The notes beneath the pieces are model-generated. The model had not been told where the DNA came from and made no database searches. It was given only the letters and a program-made list of their open reading frames with translations. 64,000 nt of DNA, from contig JADGJC010000055.1 in NCBI GenBank assembly GCA_027596075.1, positions 62,001 through 126,000 on the forward strand. The letters run 5' to 3'. A program made the position numbers and the translations under genes. The DNA comes from Rhizophlyctis rosea. Taxonomy: Eukaryota; Chytridiomycota; Chytridiomycetes; Rhizophlyctidales; Rhizophlyctidaceae. Below, piece by piece: positions 1 to 10,808 of the stretch (its first letter is position 1; each line of letters starts with the position of its first letter).

Positions 1-1273
1 CCCAACAACTCCTTCATCTCCGGTCTCCCCGGCATAACCCCATTCTCCATCCACGCAACCATCCGCGTCACCAACACCCACAAAACCAAACAAAAGCACA
101 TCAAGAGCATCCGCATCCTACTCGCGGGCGATACGCAGTACTCGTGGCAGGGCGGGCAAAATAACTGGCGGGGGAGTGATTTTAATTTTGATATTTATGT
201 GGAGCATAAGGAGGATTTGTTGGTGGTTGGGGAGGGTGTGAGCAAGGTGGTGCCGTTGGGACCGGGGGAGGTTAGAGATTTTCATTTTGTCAAACCTTTT
301 GCTTCGAGAGATCAAGGAGGACCTACTTATTGGCCGAATTCTATGCACAGACCGGTGAGTTTTGACAGTGCGCATTGTTTGGAATGTGGTCTTTAGGCGC
401 GGGGGAAGGAAGGAACTTTGAATTTGCACGAGTCAGAGTCCGCTGTGCCGTGTTCTACAACTAAACGCACTCCCGCAATCAACAGAGCGAGCACGGTGAA
501 GCACGAACACGCTACACCATTGAAGCACGGGTGTTCATGGCAAAGTCCGGTCTCCTAGGATCTGAATCTGAACCTATCAAAGGCACAACAAACATTCCCT
601 TCGTATGGTACAGTCCAGACAGTTTGGAAGAAATTATCCGTCTCCAGGATTTGGATCCCAAACCTGGATTCAGTAACGGCACCCTTTATCACCTGCAAGT
701 CTTGCAATCTCCCACCCCACCCCACACCCCACCGAACTCGACGTAGGCTTCACCAACGGTTTTACATTCAATATTGACGGCCCAATCGAATTCAGCGCAA
801 AACTCCACGACCCGCGAGCCGTCAAGTCCCTCCACCTCACCATCGACCAAACCATCCTCTGCAAACCAGCAAATTCATCAAAAGGCCTCAGGATGCACTA
901 CCCGATATTCACTTGGAGTCACCACTTCTCCAATCCCGACACCACAACCACCACCCACACCTTCGCACCCCTCCTAACCCAATTCACCAAAAAACACCAA
1001 ACGGACCCCGCAATCCTCCCCACCCGTCGCCGCCCCCAAGACAAGATCTTCCACGTGCACCATAGGATGCAACTTAAAGTCGAGCTCGGGACACGAACGT
1101 ACCAATTGACGATAAATCCTACCATTGTGCCGTGGAAGCGACAAGATTTGGTGGACTTTGTTAGGGAGAATCCGGTGGTTGTTAGGGAGGTCGTGCATGG
1201 GTTTACGCCCGAGTATTTGGATATTCCGTGGGAGGATGCACCGGAGTATCAGCCTGCTCCTGCGTATGGGTGA
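1..1273 (+). CDS. arrestin-like domain protein, 5' end outside window
   Basis: The window opens inside an exon (1-354) read in frame 1. It encodes a beta-rich N-terminal arrestin-type segment (SIHATIRVTNTH, then HIKSIRILLAGDTQYSW). A GTGAGT donor follows at 355 and an acceptor at 484-485. The next exon reads on with TRYTIEARVFMAK, typical of the end of an arrestin N domain. From about 734 to 1273 a second arrestin-like sheet follows (LDVGFTNGFTFNIDGPIEF, then VKSLHLTIDQTILC). It ends in an acidic/proline tail (EYLDIPWEDAPEYQPAPAYG). Fungal arrestin-like proteins commonly act as ubiquitin-ligase adaptors in membrane-protein endocytosis; a role here is inference. The frame changes from 0 to 2 between about 690 and 734 with no convincing intron, so either a very short intron or an indel is present. 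The family call is moderate. Confidence 0.5.
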
Positions 1274-4200
1274 GATGAATGGGGGAGCGTTAGGTGTGAC
1301 TTTGGTGGGGTTAGCGATGGGGTAGGACCTCCGTTGCGGGCACTGGCATTTCATTAAGCATATGGGACCCATTCTGTATATAACATCCTGCGCGAGTAAC
1401 TCATCTGTCAATACTACTTACACGTACCGCCTATGCTGGCATTGAGCACTCGTTTCAAGTCAATTCACGCCGCATGTCCTTGTGCTGAAGGCCAGTTTGT
1501 TTCAGTGTGGTGCTAGGGAGTGCACTCGCGGGTCACGTAATCGATCTGTGTTCCTCCCCTTCACGCGTAGTGTGATTTGTTATTTCAGTATACTTTCAGT
1601 TCATTATCTATTTCGGGATATCGTCAATCCTCATTCAGCCTGTTCAAATTCGTCCGCCACACGCAGTTCCATTTTTTGGTGTTGTCTTCAAAGCCATCCG
1701 AGTGTGCAATTGGTTGACTCCTCAACGTCTTGATTTAATCCAGCTTCCAAACAAGATATGTGAAGATTGTGGAGATACGACCACGCAGTCTCTTGCTCGA
1801 TCTACGCTCTCACCAATACTCCTCGCAAGCGACACCGGCCGACCGGTTCGTCTAATCTGAAGCGGCAGGAAGCCTTCACGAAGCACACACCACCACTCAT
1901 CACCTATTGCACTTGTCGACCACCAAAGCTCCTGTCTCATTGCTTCGCACGCTGTTATATGTCCACCCAACCCCTATTGCCCAACCAAAACTGCATGACA
2001 ATGCGCCATCGAAAGAGTACTCTGCCTTCCTGAACACATCTAGAAACGATGAAATTTTCCTCTACGCGGAAATGGGTAATACGGGCGAGCATGACCAGAC
2101 GCCGCTACTCAGGCGACGTTGAGTTAGCTAGGATTTTGGATGGGCATGGAGTCTGGGTAGGTAACTGGTGCTGATTCGGTACGGACTAGCTCAACCGGCG
2201 CCGTTGACCTAGTGAGAGGACGAGAAGGAGGCAGAAGAAAAGGGGAAACGGGGAGTAGCGAGGCTTACGCTGTATCGTGTGAGAGAGAATGCGTCGGTAT
2301 GTCTTTGAGTTTGTTGGCTCGATTCTGCCCGAGCCGTGCTATGAACGACAGTGGATGAGGGTCTGATGTGTATTTGTTTTGTACATAATCTATGGGAAAT
2401 GATACTTTTCGGCTTCTTCGGGTCAAATTTTCCTTATATTTGAGCTAGTCGGAATATCCCCTTCGCACTGCTGACAATGGAGGAGCGAACATCATTTGAT
2501 CCGTTCCAACAAATCTCAGTATGGGCATGCTGAAACATTAAATAATGCTACCTTTGTTTGAATGCCTGCGGTCAAATCCTGCTGCTGAATGCGTGTGTAG
2601 CATCATCCCACACCCAGCCATTCCACTGTCATTCACACAGCAAGTCCTTCGAACGATCTTATAGTCCCCTCACATCATTGGACCCCACGCAGCCCAACTA
2701 ATACAACATCCTTAATCCACACCATTAAAAGGCTCTCCATGACCAACACCGCAGCAGACCTGGGCTTGTACTTGTCGCCCATCTCTTTGATGTTGTTGAA
2801 ACCATAACGTTACGGGAAGTCATAACCATCTTAAGCCAGAGTCGGACGGTGGGCCCGGTTGCAAAGAGCGAGTATAATTTTCACAACCGCCGCATGAAGG
2901 GAGTGCATATGCAAGCAACCCGATAATTGGGACGATCGTGCGAGGACTTATTTGATGTGAGTGTTGGTGAATTTATTCAACCAACGCGAGGAGGTGTTTG
3001 GGAGGACGACGAGCGGCCAAGGGTAAAATACGGTGCCAGTTGGAGATAACTTGAAGATTTTGATCTTGCATCAACATCCTCGATTTTTAGAGCCAAGAGA
3101 TTCTTAAAACATCGTCACTATCGACGTCCTCCTCCTTCGCTTCTCTCCCACTTCACATACTCGACACAGATCGCCTCTGTTCCTTCCACATCCTCCCTAA
3201 GCCATAATTTCCATCGTCCCACTCCACAAATTGGCACTAAGAACTGTTTCGATGTCATTCGATACGGCTTCTGTCAACATCCACCTCTCCCGCGACCATA
3301 CTCATCTAGAAAGCCTGGTAAAGATCGTCGAATTTTCTGCAATACTTTCGGAAGTCTTGTCCTAGGCGGTTTGAGAGGAGGCCACGAAGGTTTCTTTTCG
3401 GCTGGGGTGGAGGAGTGGCCAGTGGTTTGAAAGCCAGGCGAGCGAACGCAAATGACAGTGTGTCAAATAACTCAAATAGTATATTGGCAAGAGCTGTTCC
3501 GGCGTATACCGATCTTTGCCGAATAGGGTTGTGAAAACGAACAATTTCGGATACAGAGGGCGAGGGGGGACGATACTGGCGTCACCTGCCTAAGATTGCT
3601 CGCAAGACAAAATTGGTTGGCCGGTGTCCTGGTGCAGGGAGCATGGTGGCATTGGTGGGCTGGTGGGCTCTTCTGCGAAGAGTGGCTTGGCTTGGACGAT
3701 TGGATTGATCGTTTAGATAATGGGAAATTGAGATTGAGTGTGATGACAAACTGCGCGACATTGTATACTTATGGGTGCGCTGCTGTCCGAGTTGGCTAGA
3801 GCGTCTGCTGAATATGTGGCACAGTGACCGTGCACATACTCGAGTGTGCATCGTGAGACCCCATGTTCGAACCCTGTAGCCGCCCCTTGGGCAAAAGCGT
3901 AGTACCATGCCAGAAATGCCAGAAATTTTTGTCTGTTCTTTTTCCTCCTTCCCCAACCCATCCTTCCACCCCTCACGCCTCACTCCCTTGTTAAAAATCT
4001 TTCCGCTTCTTGAATAAGTCAATACATATTGCAACGCCAGATTTTAATAGCAATAATAAACTGGTACATGCAAGAAGCCGACAACATTGACAATCCGGAT
4101 GATTTTATTCAAGAAAATGATGGAAATAATCAAAAAAACCATTACGGATATGGTGGAAAAGACCATAAGGAAACATGCATGCAGCAGCAACTGAATATCA

Positions 4201-4659
4201 GGCGGACAAGAACGAGGTTCCATTTTAGAGGCTTCGAAGTTTAGAGCACAAAAACTCTGATGGAGAGCTCCAACTTAGCTGCCAACCGGGTATCCTGGCA
4301 AGATCAAAGATTATCGATTCGGCAGAACCCTCGACGAAGGAGTGATCCTTTGCATTCCTCCTTGTTCATAGTGGGAAACGTTGTGACGACCGGAAGTCCC
4401 CTCAATGTGTGGATAATCAGTTATTGATTTCAAAGGTCACAGGGTGGACCCTGGCGTCAAAATGTGGGAAGGTTGTGACGGGTCCGGCATGTCGGACAGC
4501 CCCCATGGCTGGTGGTGTGGTGGTGTGGTGGTTAGAGAAAACCCTTTTTTGCTCAACTTCAACCAACCAAGTTCAACTTCCATCTAATCTCCACACTGCC
4601 CATATATCAGTACATCTCGCCAGCGTCTCCTCCACCGCACATACTCAACACCTATCGCT
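1274..4659. other. intergenic, 3.4 kb, no convincing gene
   Basis: Only short, compositionally random open frames are seen on both strands, without splice-supported extension or recognisable domains. The one structured item is a tRNA-like element near 3779-3900, listed separately. The last 250 bases, ahead of the RNase III-like pseudogene, are CT-rich and may be its old promoter and leader. Confidence 0.5.
3774..3900 (+). repeat. degenerate tRNA-like (possible SINE-type) element
   Basis: An A-box-like D arm (TGTCCGAGTTGGCTAGAGCG at 3784-3803) is followed about 80 nt later by a B-box match (GTTCGAACC at 3865-3873). Between them, GTGCACA and TGTGCAT can pair around an 8-nt loop, like the long variable arm of a type II tRNA. 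The T stem and acceptor stem do not pair cleanly, so this is not a functional tRNA. It is either a tRNA pseudogene or the head of a tRNA-derived short interspersed element. The sequence after the B box (CTGTAGCCGCCCCTTGGG) resembles the one after the element at 16.5 kb. Confidence 0.35.
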
Positions 4660-6283
4660 ATGTGGGCCGTAGTACCACTCACCCCGGAACCTGCTACCAT
4701 GTTCACGTTGGCACTGGTGCTCGTCCTGACAGATTTCAATGTGATTCGTGGTTCACCTACGTGCCAAAATTTGCTCCCACCGATCCAAACGACATCCCTA
4801 ATCACGCTCACCAAACGTATCGTTGAGTTTGCCGCTTTCCTTTCATATCTTGGTATCTCTGTGCCCGCGTCCTTGCCACCGAATGGAGCCTTCAGGCTCA
4901 TTCTGCTGGGGTTGAACGTGGGTGGACAATGGGTCACAGTATCACCTTGGGATCCAGCTCGTCTCCCCGGTCGCATCACAGTGAGCAACCTTTCCCAGCT
5001 GGTTGGAATGGTTGTGAAGCTTTTAACCCTCCTGTGTCACTGAGCGCCATCCTAAAGAACTACCCTAGCCTTATTCTCATGTCACACACTTTGGTTGGGA
5101 AGCCCAGTAAACGTTATGTTAGGGGTGTCGGTTATACGGCACGGGGCTGGACGAAGGGGTGGTCCGAATCGGTTGCAGTTGTCTTCACAAGGAAATTTGT
5201 TCTTGGTGGCTTGGATGTCGCGACTCTCCCGCTCATTGACCGGCGCATTATCCCCATGATTGCCAAGGGATTGCAGATCCTTATTGAAGTTCGTAGCGCG
5301 ATCGAGGCATTCCAATTATCTGACAACATGGCATCATGGTTTGCCCCCATCACACACCCAACCGCATGATTGTGCCAACTTCTTGCCAGTCCATCCTGCG
5401 ACCTTCACATACCTATCACACATCTCGGCCAGCGGATCCTGAAGGGCGCTTCCGCCATCCACGTTTACGATCAGCATCCAACCTTTAGTGCTCTCGCACT
5501 TACAAACGCCGCTCGCCAAATTCATGCTGATCTCATCCATCACACCCGTCGGCTGGGTCTTCATTCCATCGTCGCCACATTCTACGACATCGAAGACCTT
5601 CATCAATCCAATGATAGGCTGTTTGCACCTGCCCTCGCCACTTCTTCTGCTCCATTGGAAGCTTTCATAGGCTTCCTCTGCTTTGCGCATGGGGTGGATT
5701 GGGTCTTGCATCACTTGACATTCACATTGGGTGTCTTCGCCCGCCGCCCAGCCGCACCCCTCCCGCCTCCACCACCACCACATGCACATCAACAAGCAAT
5801 CGCCGCTCTGGTGGGATGGCACTGGAACCGACCGCAGCTCCTCAATTCCGCCCTCAGCAACTTCAACAGCAAGACCTTCAACCGAATTGAATATCTCGGG
5901 GACGGGATCCTTGAAATAGTTGCGGCATGGAAGGTGTTCAAGAACGTGATGGGCAAACCTCGGAGCAGTAGCAAACCAACCACTGTCGCAAGTGCAACGT
6001 CCTACTTTGTTTGCAACGAGCGGCTGGCATGGGGACTGGATCAACACAATTTCGAGAATGTGATGCATAGCGCGGGCATGCCGACGAAGCGAAAGGGGGA
6101 CCTTTTTGAAACATTGACCGCGTTGATGTGGCTTGATAATGGTAGAAGGATGAGGAATCTTCCGGGCGCGGTGCATCGGTTGGCGGCTTGGCTTTCTGTA
6201 AGTATTGGTTTTGTTTTGCTTTTCTTTTTCCTTTTGGCGCGCGGGTGGTTGAAGTTCTTTTCTCGGGCGTGCAGCAAATCTGA
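4660..6283 (+). pseudogene. membrane-type RNase III-like protein, broken copy 1
   Basis: This is a clear homolog of the intact gene at 14628-16175. The N-terminus (MWAVVPLTPEPATMFTLALV) is hydrophobic like that of the intact copy. The C-terminus carries an RNase III signature (FNRIEYLGDGILEIVAAW at about 5879-5932) and GDLFETL (about 6099-6119), so the four catalytic acidic positions remain. Two lesions are visible against the paralog. The frame changes from 1 to 0 around 5017-5030, where the paralog reads RLLPPIAASV and this copy reads KLL followed by PPVSLSAI one base out of phase. An in-frame TGA sits at 5367-5369 just upstream of CQLLASPS. A 3' intron (donor GTAAGT at 6198, acceptor at 6274) would give the C-terminus AAWLSQI. 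An intron hiding the TGA (weak donor at 5339) is possible but less likely. It faces the frameshifted ankyrin copy convergently; the 360 bases between hold no gene. Confidence 0.7.
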
Positions 6284-6643
6284 AGGTGATTTTCCGAGGC
6301 TGTACATATTGGCGATATTCAGCTGGACAATACACAGCTCTTCATGTACATAATACCTGCAAAAGAAATATACCAGATAACCAATGTTCATGTCGAAGTA
6401 CACTCCAATTTCCCGTCCAATGAGTTGATAGTCTGTGAGACGGATCGACATCGCGTCCGCGGCTAGCGAGCATCTCAGATCAGATTCAATCGACTTAGCA
6501 CTGAACTTTCATCAGAAAATGTTCGGTTCATGATGATTCGATATCTCTTATGTTCCTTTGAAACGTACAAGCATGACGTCCCTTCCAACAAGCAGAAACA
6601 CCAACAATACCCGCTTTCCTCCCCTGAACAACCTAACACCGTC

Positions 6644-8210
6644 CTACTGCCCACCATCACACCCAACCCCCGAATCATCAACCTCCCTTTCCCTCCTCGC
6701 AAACTCGAAATCCACCAACAACCTCACAACCTCCTCGTGACCCCCCGCCATCGCAACCCCAACCGCCTCCCCAACATCCATCCACTCCTCCAACAAATAC
6801 TCCACCATATCATACTGGCCCCACTTCGCGGCCAAGTACAGAACCCGATTGTTGTCTCCATAAATGTCGACGCCGTACTCGTGGAAAAGGTCCACGTCGA
6901 CGTGCCCGCAGGTAGCGGCGTTGAAGAGCGCGGAGCCGTTTGGGCCGTCACCTTTTGCGAGTGGGTCGGCGCCGGCGTCTAGGAGGAGTTGGACGGATTC
7001 GACGCTGCCTAGCCATGCGGCGGTTTTGATCGGGTGGTCGTTGCGGGTATGGACGTTGGCGCCGTATTGGAGGCGGAGTTGGACCATTGTGGGTGGGGCC
7101 TTGTAGTGGATGACAATCAGTAGGATGTTCCCATCATGTCCGTTGACGTTTGCGCCGGCGTTGAGGAGCACTTTGACGGTGTCGAAATGAAATTTTTGTC
7201 GCCGCGGACCACAACGCTTCTTCGTCATTCATGTGCACATCCGTTCCAAGTTCTAGCAAGCATTCGACTACCTTTGTAGCTCCTCCCCTAGCTGCACTAA
7301 TCAACAAGGTTGAATTGACTGATGCACCCGCCTCCACACTCCTTTTCAAAGCCGCTATGTATCCTGCTGATGCCGCTTCATGCAATTGCTTCAAAGTCAA
7401 TGTGGCACCCGCTCCCAGCAAGATCTCAAGGATCTCGTCCACGCTGTCTTGTCGATCGTATAGTGCAGTCTGGATGTTGTCGTTCAAGATTGCCGGATGG
7501 TACGTATGAGAATCAAGCAGAGCTTTGACGCAAGCAGCCGGGTGTCCAATCACCGCCCAGTCGAGGGCAATGGGAATGCGGGCAGACAGTAATAACCGAT
7601 CAGAAGGTTCAGTATCAACCCACGCACGCAGTGCCGGTATTCTTCGAGGAGTTTCGGCGCGGCATTTGATTTTGTTGACGGAGTGGTGGGCTGGGTTTGA
7701 GTCTTCTGCTCCGAATGCGATCAAGGCCATCAGAGCCTTGGATTCTTTCCGGTAGTTGGCGAGACGCAGAGAAGTGCAGAGAAGTTTCCTCCTAGCAGAA
7801 GCCGTCACATCACCCAAACCCATTCCGATGATACTGCGTATCAGACGCTCTTTGCCGAACCAAGATGCTTTTCTGAAAGCTCTGAGCCGATGTTTCATTT
7901 TGATTTGCGGGAGCCAGGCGATGAGGACGTGTTGGTGGCATTCTGTGATTGCCCAAGACAACATTTGCTTCCTCCGATGGTGATGAGCCCGCCACCCCGC
8001 TTCCGCCCAGACGACATCCTCAGCGGAGATGAGTTTGTGGAGCGCGCGGTTGCCGAGGGTGGCATACCGGATTGCGGCGCTCGTTTGGGGCTCGGCAACA
8101 CGGGCGATTTCTCTGATGATCTCGGGTGGAAGCGTGTAGTCTGTTGGTGTTGTTGTAGAGACGTCGTTGTGGTGTGAGGACGCCATTATCGTGTGTGAAA
8201 CGGAGGGCAC
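6644..8210 (-). pseudogene. F-box-like/ankyrin-repeat protein, frameshifted copy 1
   Basis: The N-terminus has an F-box-like helix set (LPPEIIREIARVAEPQTSAA) nearly identical in layout to the copy at 8798-10480. Then come irregular repeats and classical ankyrin units (VKVLLNAGANVNGHDG, VQLLLDAGADPLAKGDG). At about 7187-7195, in a run of five A on the sense strand (ACAAAAATTTCA), the frame shifts by one base. The first frame ends in basic nonsense (RHRQSAPQRRRKRQRT), while the second resumes the ankyrin pattern with FHFDTVKVLLNAG. No intron can explain it. This copy also has one ankyrin unit fewer than its neighbour. Either a real inactivating indel or a homopolymer assembly error is possible. 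If intact, such proteins would pair a ubiquitin-ligase adaptor motif with a protein-binding repeat domain. The start could also be the second Met (8186). Confidence 0.75.
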
Positions 8211-8797
8211 AGTTCTGCAAAGGTAAAGGGTGTTAACGGAAGTGTGTTCCGAAGAGATGGTGGCTGTGACTATCGCGCACGCTTATAGTTAGTACCTGTG
8301 TTACGGTGATGGTTTTATCGGCTGCTTGGCGTTGTCAACCCAATGTGCCTGGATCTGCGTGGGAAAAGATTCGAAGATGCGTGGGAAAAAGCACGCGCAG
8401 GAAAAAGGGTGCGGGGGTGGCAATGACGGGGCCGGAGCCCTGGGTCCCACTTTCCAACCCTGACGGCCCCAGCGTAGGTTCAATTGGGAGGCTAAAATAT
8501 GTAAAACTTGAACGCATGAAAGTAATGGTGAAATCTGATGATCTTTCTGTTATGTAGAGGTTTGAGATACCGTCTCATGTTTGATATCATGCCAAAGCCA
8601 TTTTGAAAAAGTCTTCGTCATTTATTCAAGATGAATGCATCCTCCCAGACATAATGCTTCCATCATAATATTCCAAGCAAAGCTGATCGCATTCTGTATT
8701 TGCGCTTTTGCATCGACACTTTTTTGCCCTAACCTACAAACACAACCTTTCACAAACACCCATTCCCTCCACCGCCAGCATCAACAAACCGCCCATC
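8211..8797. other. intergenic between the two ankyrin copies
   Basis: About 590 bases lie between the start of the frameshifted ankyrin copy and the stop of the intact one. No domain-bearing frame is visible. The part next to 8211 is presumably the promoter of the minus-strand copy 1, and the part next to 8797 is the 3' untranslated region of copy 2. Confidence 0.4.
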
Positions 8798-10480
8798 CTA
8801 CAACTCCTCCTCCTCCCCCGACCCACCGTCACAACCTTCCGACCCATAATACCACTCCTCCATCTGCGCACCTTTATGCTCCAGCAACAGCCACAAAATT
8901 TCCTCCCTCCCATACATCCTCGCAACCGCAACCGCCTCCTGAACGTCCATCCAATCTTCAAGGAACCACTCGACCAACTCCTCATGCCCAAACTTCACCG
9001 CAAGATACAACACGTAGTTGTCCTCGACGTAAACGTCGACGCCGGATTCGTAGAAGTATTTGATGATTTCGATGTGGCCGCGTTGCGCGGCGTTGAAGAG
9101 TGCTGATCCCGGTTTGTAGGAACGTTCGTATTGATCGCGAGCTAGCGGGTCGGCGCCGTTTTGGAGGAGGGTTTCGACGACGGGAAGGTGGTTGCGCCAG
9201 GCGGCGGTTTGGATGCTTTTGTTGTTGTTGGCGTGGACATCTGCGCCGCCGTCAATGAGGACTTTTACGGCTTCCGCATGACCGCTCCAGGCGGCGGTTT
9301 GGAGGGGTAGGTCGTGGTGGGCGTGGACATTTGCTCCGGCATGCACGAGGAGTTTGACGATCTCTATAGGGACGTTTCGGCGGACGATGTCTGCCAACAT
9401 GCTTCGTCCCCACAAGTCGTCGGTGCGAGCGCCCGCTGCCAGCAGGACCTTCACACTGTCGACATAGCTTTCCGATGCGGCCGTCAAAAGACTCACGTCC
9501 AGTTCTGCACTAAAGTCTCCAACTCCGATCAAATATTCTACCGCCTCCGCCGCTCCTCCCCAAACGCACATTCTGAACAAACCCACATTTACAATTGCCC
9601 CGGCTTCCACACACCGTTTCACAATTCCCGAGTACCCCGCACGCGCAGCATCAAGAAGTAAGTGCGACGGCATGGACGCGCCCCCGTCCAACAAGAGCTC
9701 CAACACATCCGGAACAGTGTCCTTCCTATGATAGAGTGCGGTTGCCAGGCTCCCATTCAAGATTGCTCGGTTGTAGCGTTGGGGTTGCAACAGAAGTTTG
9801 ACGGTCGCAACGGGATGGTCGATGACGGCGAAGTCGAGAGCCAGTGGAACGGAGGATATCTCGGCGTCAGTCGGTTCACTTCGCATCCATCCACGGATGC
9901 ATTTCGAGATACGGCCGGGTTGCATACATCTCACATCAGTGGGTACATGGAACACGGGATTTCGATCCTCTGCCCCGAGATCCACCAGCAGCTTCACCAT
10001 ATTGACTTGCTTCGCGAAGGCCGCAATAATGAGAGAACAATTCAAGACTTTGGCTTGAATCTCCTGAGCAGAGATGACTTTCTGGACGATGGCCTCCTGA
10101 CCGTAATAGGCGGCATTGCGCAGGGCACGGTGTTGCTCTTTCTGGCGCAGGGCGGGTAGGTATGCAAGGATTACTTCCTCGTGAAAGTTTTCCATGGCCC
10201 AAGCCCAGCAGTATTTGAGCGAAACTGTGTACCTCCTCCAACCTGCTTCCGCCCAGGTAACATCGGATTCTTTGATGAGGGTTCTGATTGCGCGGTTGCC
10301 GCGGCAGGCCGTCATCAGTGTTTGGCTGGTTTGAGGTTCGCACAGACGGGCTATCTCACGCAACAGTTCGGGTGGAAGGAAAAGACCGTCGTTGTGTAAG
10401 TTCGGGGAAGAGTTTGTAGGCGTTTTGTGAGAGAGGGCGTCCTGACTGGTAGATGTCATTGCTGCAGGGGGTGATCGCAT
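8798..10480 (-). CDS. F-box-like/ankyrin-repeat protein, intact copy 2
   Basis: A single-exon frame of 560 residues. Residues of about 33-70 form an F-box-like segment (LPPELLREIARLCEPQTSQT). A less regular helical region follows, then about seven to eight ankyrin repeats in the C-terminal half, for example VKLLVHAGANVHAHHDLPLQ, VKVLIDGGADVHANNNKSIQ and VETLLQNGADPLARDQYERS. The tail is Gly/Glu-rich. F-box plus ankyrin architecture is known in substrate receptors of SCF ubiquitin ligases; the substrate here is unknown. It is a tandem paralog of the gene at 6644-8210, on the same strand. It contains one extra ankyrin unit, with two near-identical TAAW-bearing repeats suggesting recent internal duplication. 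An alternative start Met lies 7 residues in (10459). Confidence 0.8.
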   Translation of the reverse strand: MRSPPAAMTSTSQDALSHKTPTNSSPNLHNDGLFLPPELLREIARLCEPQTSQTLMTACRGNRAIRTLIKESDVTWAEAGWRRYTVSLKYCWAWAMENFHEEVILAYLPALRQKEQHRALRNAAYYGQEAIVQKVISAQEIQAKVLNCSLIIAAFAKQVNMVKLLVDLGAEDRNPVFHVPTDVRCMQPGRISKCIRGWMRSEPTDAEISSVPLALDFAVIDHPVATVKLLLQPQRYNRAILNGSLATALYHRKDTVPDVLELLLDGGASMPSHLLLDAARAGYSGIVKRCVEAGAIVNVGLFRMCVWGGAAEAVEYLIGVGDFSAELDVSLLTAASESYVDSVKVLLAAGARTDDLWGRSMLADIVRRNVPIEIVKLLVHAGANVHAHHDLPLQTAAWSGHAEAVKVLIDGGADVHANNNKSIQTAAWRNHLPVVETLLQNGADPLARDQYERSYKPGSALFNAAQRGHIEIIKYFYESGVDVYVEDNYVLYLAVKFGHEELVEWFLEDWMDVQEAVAVARMYGREEILWLLLEHKGAQMEEWYYGSEGCDGGSGEEEEL

Positions 10481-10808
10481 TGTTAGTCACCGATGTGAGC
10501 TTGGAAAGCTTCTGGGAAGAGCAGTACCCGCAACTGGTTCTGTGAATCGACTCTGTGATAGACCGTCAGTGCTATTACGCCGTATTGAACTTTTTGTTGG
10601 TAATCTGCGTGAGAAAAAAACACGATGGGATGAACTTCAGGACGGTGAAGGGGTCTTCACAGGCAAAAGTGTGGCTGGCTTGCCGCGATCCAGTTGCCAG
10701 GCCCAACCCTGGCCAGGCCACTCACTCCACAGCCTCCACCACAGGGAGCAAGACATCTTCCACACCAGATCTTACCCGCAGCACGCTCTGACCTACATCG
10801 GCAACACA
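10481..10808. promoter_or_regulatory. divergent promoter region between ankyrin copy 2 and Abp1
   Basis: A 328-base spacer separates two divergent starts, so it should hold promoters for both. Bases 10693-10800 are pyrimidine-rich with repeated CCAGGCC-type words. No convincing TATA element is seen. Confidence 0.3.

Noticed and set aside
3582..4034. Minus-strand open frame of 150 codons
   Set aside because: It runs through the tRNA-like element at 3.8 kb and has no coding character.
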